From NCBI GenBank assembly GCA_947496175.1, contig CANMBU010000004.1, forward strand, positions 62,001 to 126,000: a stretch of 64,000 nt of DNA, in the 5' to 3' direction. The notes under the pieces are model-generated. The model saw nothing but the letters and a program-made list of their open reading frames with translations. It made no database searches and was not told where the DNA came from. The stretch comes from an uncultured Roseovarius sp. (GTDB lineage: Bacteria > Pseudomonadota > Alphaproteobacteria > Rhodobacterales > Rhodobacteraceae). This document shows positions 63,460 through 64,000 of the stretch, piece by piece. Position numbers and translations under genes: made by a program. Each line of letters begins with the position of its first letter. Positions within the stretch are counted from its first letter, which is position 1.

Positions 63460-63872
63460 CGGTTTGACAATTGCTGGATCAAAGGCCCCATGTCATAGCC
63501 TGCCTTGGCGGCACGACTGACAATCTCCTGATCATCCAAACGACCAAATTGCGCGATGCTCCAAAGCATGGTGCAGCGCGTGCCGGACCCACAATAGGCC
63601 AGGATCGGCTTGGGCATCTCATCAAGTGCTGCGGTGAACTCGGACATTGCCCCTTGTGTCACCATGCCCGGCACGATTGGGATCCAGCGGATTTCCAGCC
63701 CTTCCTGCGCCGCCGCGTCCTCAATGGTAGCAAAATCCGTTTGCCCCATCTCTTCGCCATCGGGCCGATTGCAGAGAAGTGACCGAAACCCAGCCCCGGC
63801 GATTTCCTTCATATGCGCCGCATTAATTTGCGGCGAAACGGCAAAATCATCGGTCAGCTGGCGGATGTCCAT
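63456..63872 (-). CDS. TIGR01244/DUF442 beta-lactamase-hydrolase-like phosphatase/sulfurtransferase
   Basis: 138 residues of the DUF442 phosphatase-like fold, beginning MDIRQLTDDFAVSPQINAAHMKEIAGAGFRSLLCNRPDGEE. The catalytic loop AYCGSGTRCTMLW near residue 92-104 holds the CxxGxRC signature. Relatives are linked to sulfide oxidation, but no such genes are near. It is transcribed with the degenerate kinase. Confidence 0.88.
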   Translation of the reverse strand: MDIRQLTDDFAVSPQINAAHMKEIAGAGFRSLLCNRPDGEEMGQTDFATIEDAAAQEGLEIRWIPIVPGMVTQGAMSEFTAALDEMPKPILAYCGSGTRCTMLWSIAQFGRLDDQEIVSRAAKAGYDMGPLIQQLSNR

Positions 63873-63994
63873 GTCACGCTCCTTTTAAGGTCTGCTTTAT
63901 ATGTCGCGGTTGGGGGATGAATTTCAATGCCCATCCAGTTGACATTCGATCAATGGCTGCCAAGGCTGCACTGGATTAACGCAAGGGGATGATC

Positions 63995-64000
63995 ATGAAA
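63995..64000 (+). CDS. Possible start of a gene cut by the right edge
   Basis: AAGGGG at 63983-63988 followed by ATG at 63995 looks like a ribosome site and start codon facing right, but only two codons are visible. No product can be named. Confidence 0.25.

Overview
The window is a bacterial chromosome segment from an alphaproteobacterium, most probably a marine Roseobacter-type member of the Rhodobacterales. The evidence is the gene content: an F0 cluster with a split b/b' pair, the CcrM GANTC methylase beside rnhB, a VPLPA-type C-terminal sorting tail, GcvT-fused dimethylglycine dehydrogenases, non-pyrrolysine MttB homologues and a HutF-type histidine pathway. GC content is moderately high throughout. 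I see no insertion sequence, prophage or CRISPR array; the window looks like ordinary chromosome rich in catabolic operons.

Layout. 1-2.8 kb: hydantoinase/oxoprolinase subunits hyuA and (cut by the window edge) hyuB. 3.0-3.5 kb: mscL. 3.7-12.5 kb: histidine utilisation, with a five-gene minus-strand operon hutI-hutH-CoA transferase-acyl-CoA dehydrogenase-hutU, every junction a 4-bp ATGA overlap, divergent from hutF-hutC around a palindromic operator. 12.5-16.5 kb: an FAD oxidase/cupin pair divergent from a TetR/MttB-like pair. 16.5-18.2 kb: alanine dehydrogenase with its AsnC regulator. 18.5-24.5 kb: a GDSL lipase, pnp, an EamA transporter, a secreted orphan and a prolyl-tRNA editing protein. 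24.7-27.4 kb: F0 ATP synthase genes I-a-c-b'-b. 27.5-36.2 kb: a LysR gene divergent from MttB-like, two tandem dimethylglycine-dehydrogenase-like proteins and a class III aminotransferase. 36.5-36.8 kb: a probable unannotated unit of two tiny genes. 37-41.5 kb: aroC, an EamA transporter, HU, and a yiaA-pspA unit divergent from TetR, in which pspA carries a single-base frameshift. 41.5-50 kb: AMP nucleosidase, a glyoxalase-fold protein, two epimerases, DUF4166, a GbsR regulator, rpsO, a hydroxyisobutyrate dehydrogenase-like enzyme, a LacI regulator and tRNA-Arg(CCU). 50-64 kb: a GFA protein, a membrane-anchored winged-helix protein, rnhB-ccrM, TetR/GST, a two-component system with a small membrane leader protein, a four-gene metal ABC transporter and a degenerate 2-keto-3-deoxygalactonokinase homologue.

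How the genes work together. Two catabolic units stand out. The hut operon carries a CoA transferase and an acyl-CoA dehydrogenase between hutH and hutU; I infer that these could feed imidazole propionate into the pathway as urocanate. The 28.5-36.2 kb operon has one MttB-type methyltransferase, two GcvT-fused demethylating dehydrogenases and one aminotransferase, which fits stepwise removal of three N-methyl groups from an unidentified betaine followed by transamination. Most divergent promoters hold clear palindromes that can be tied to the adjacent regulator (HutC, three TetR proteins, LysR, GbsR). Several intergenic palindromic elements recur at the 3' ends of genes and look like genome-wide dispersed repeats.

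All assignments come from reading the sequence; no database or structure searches were run.
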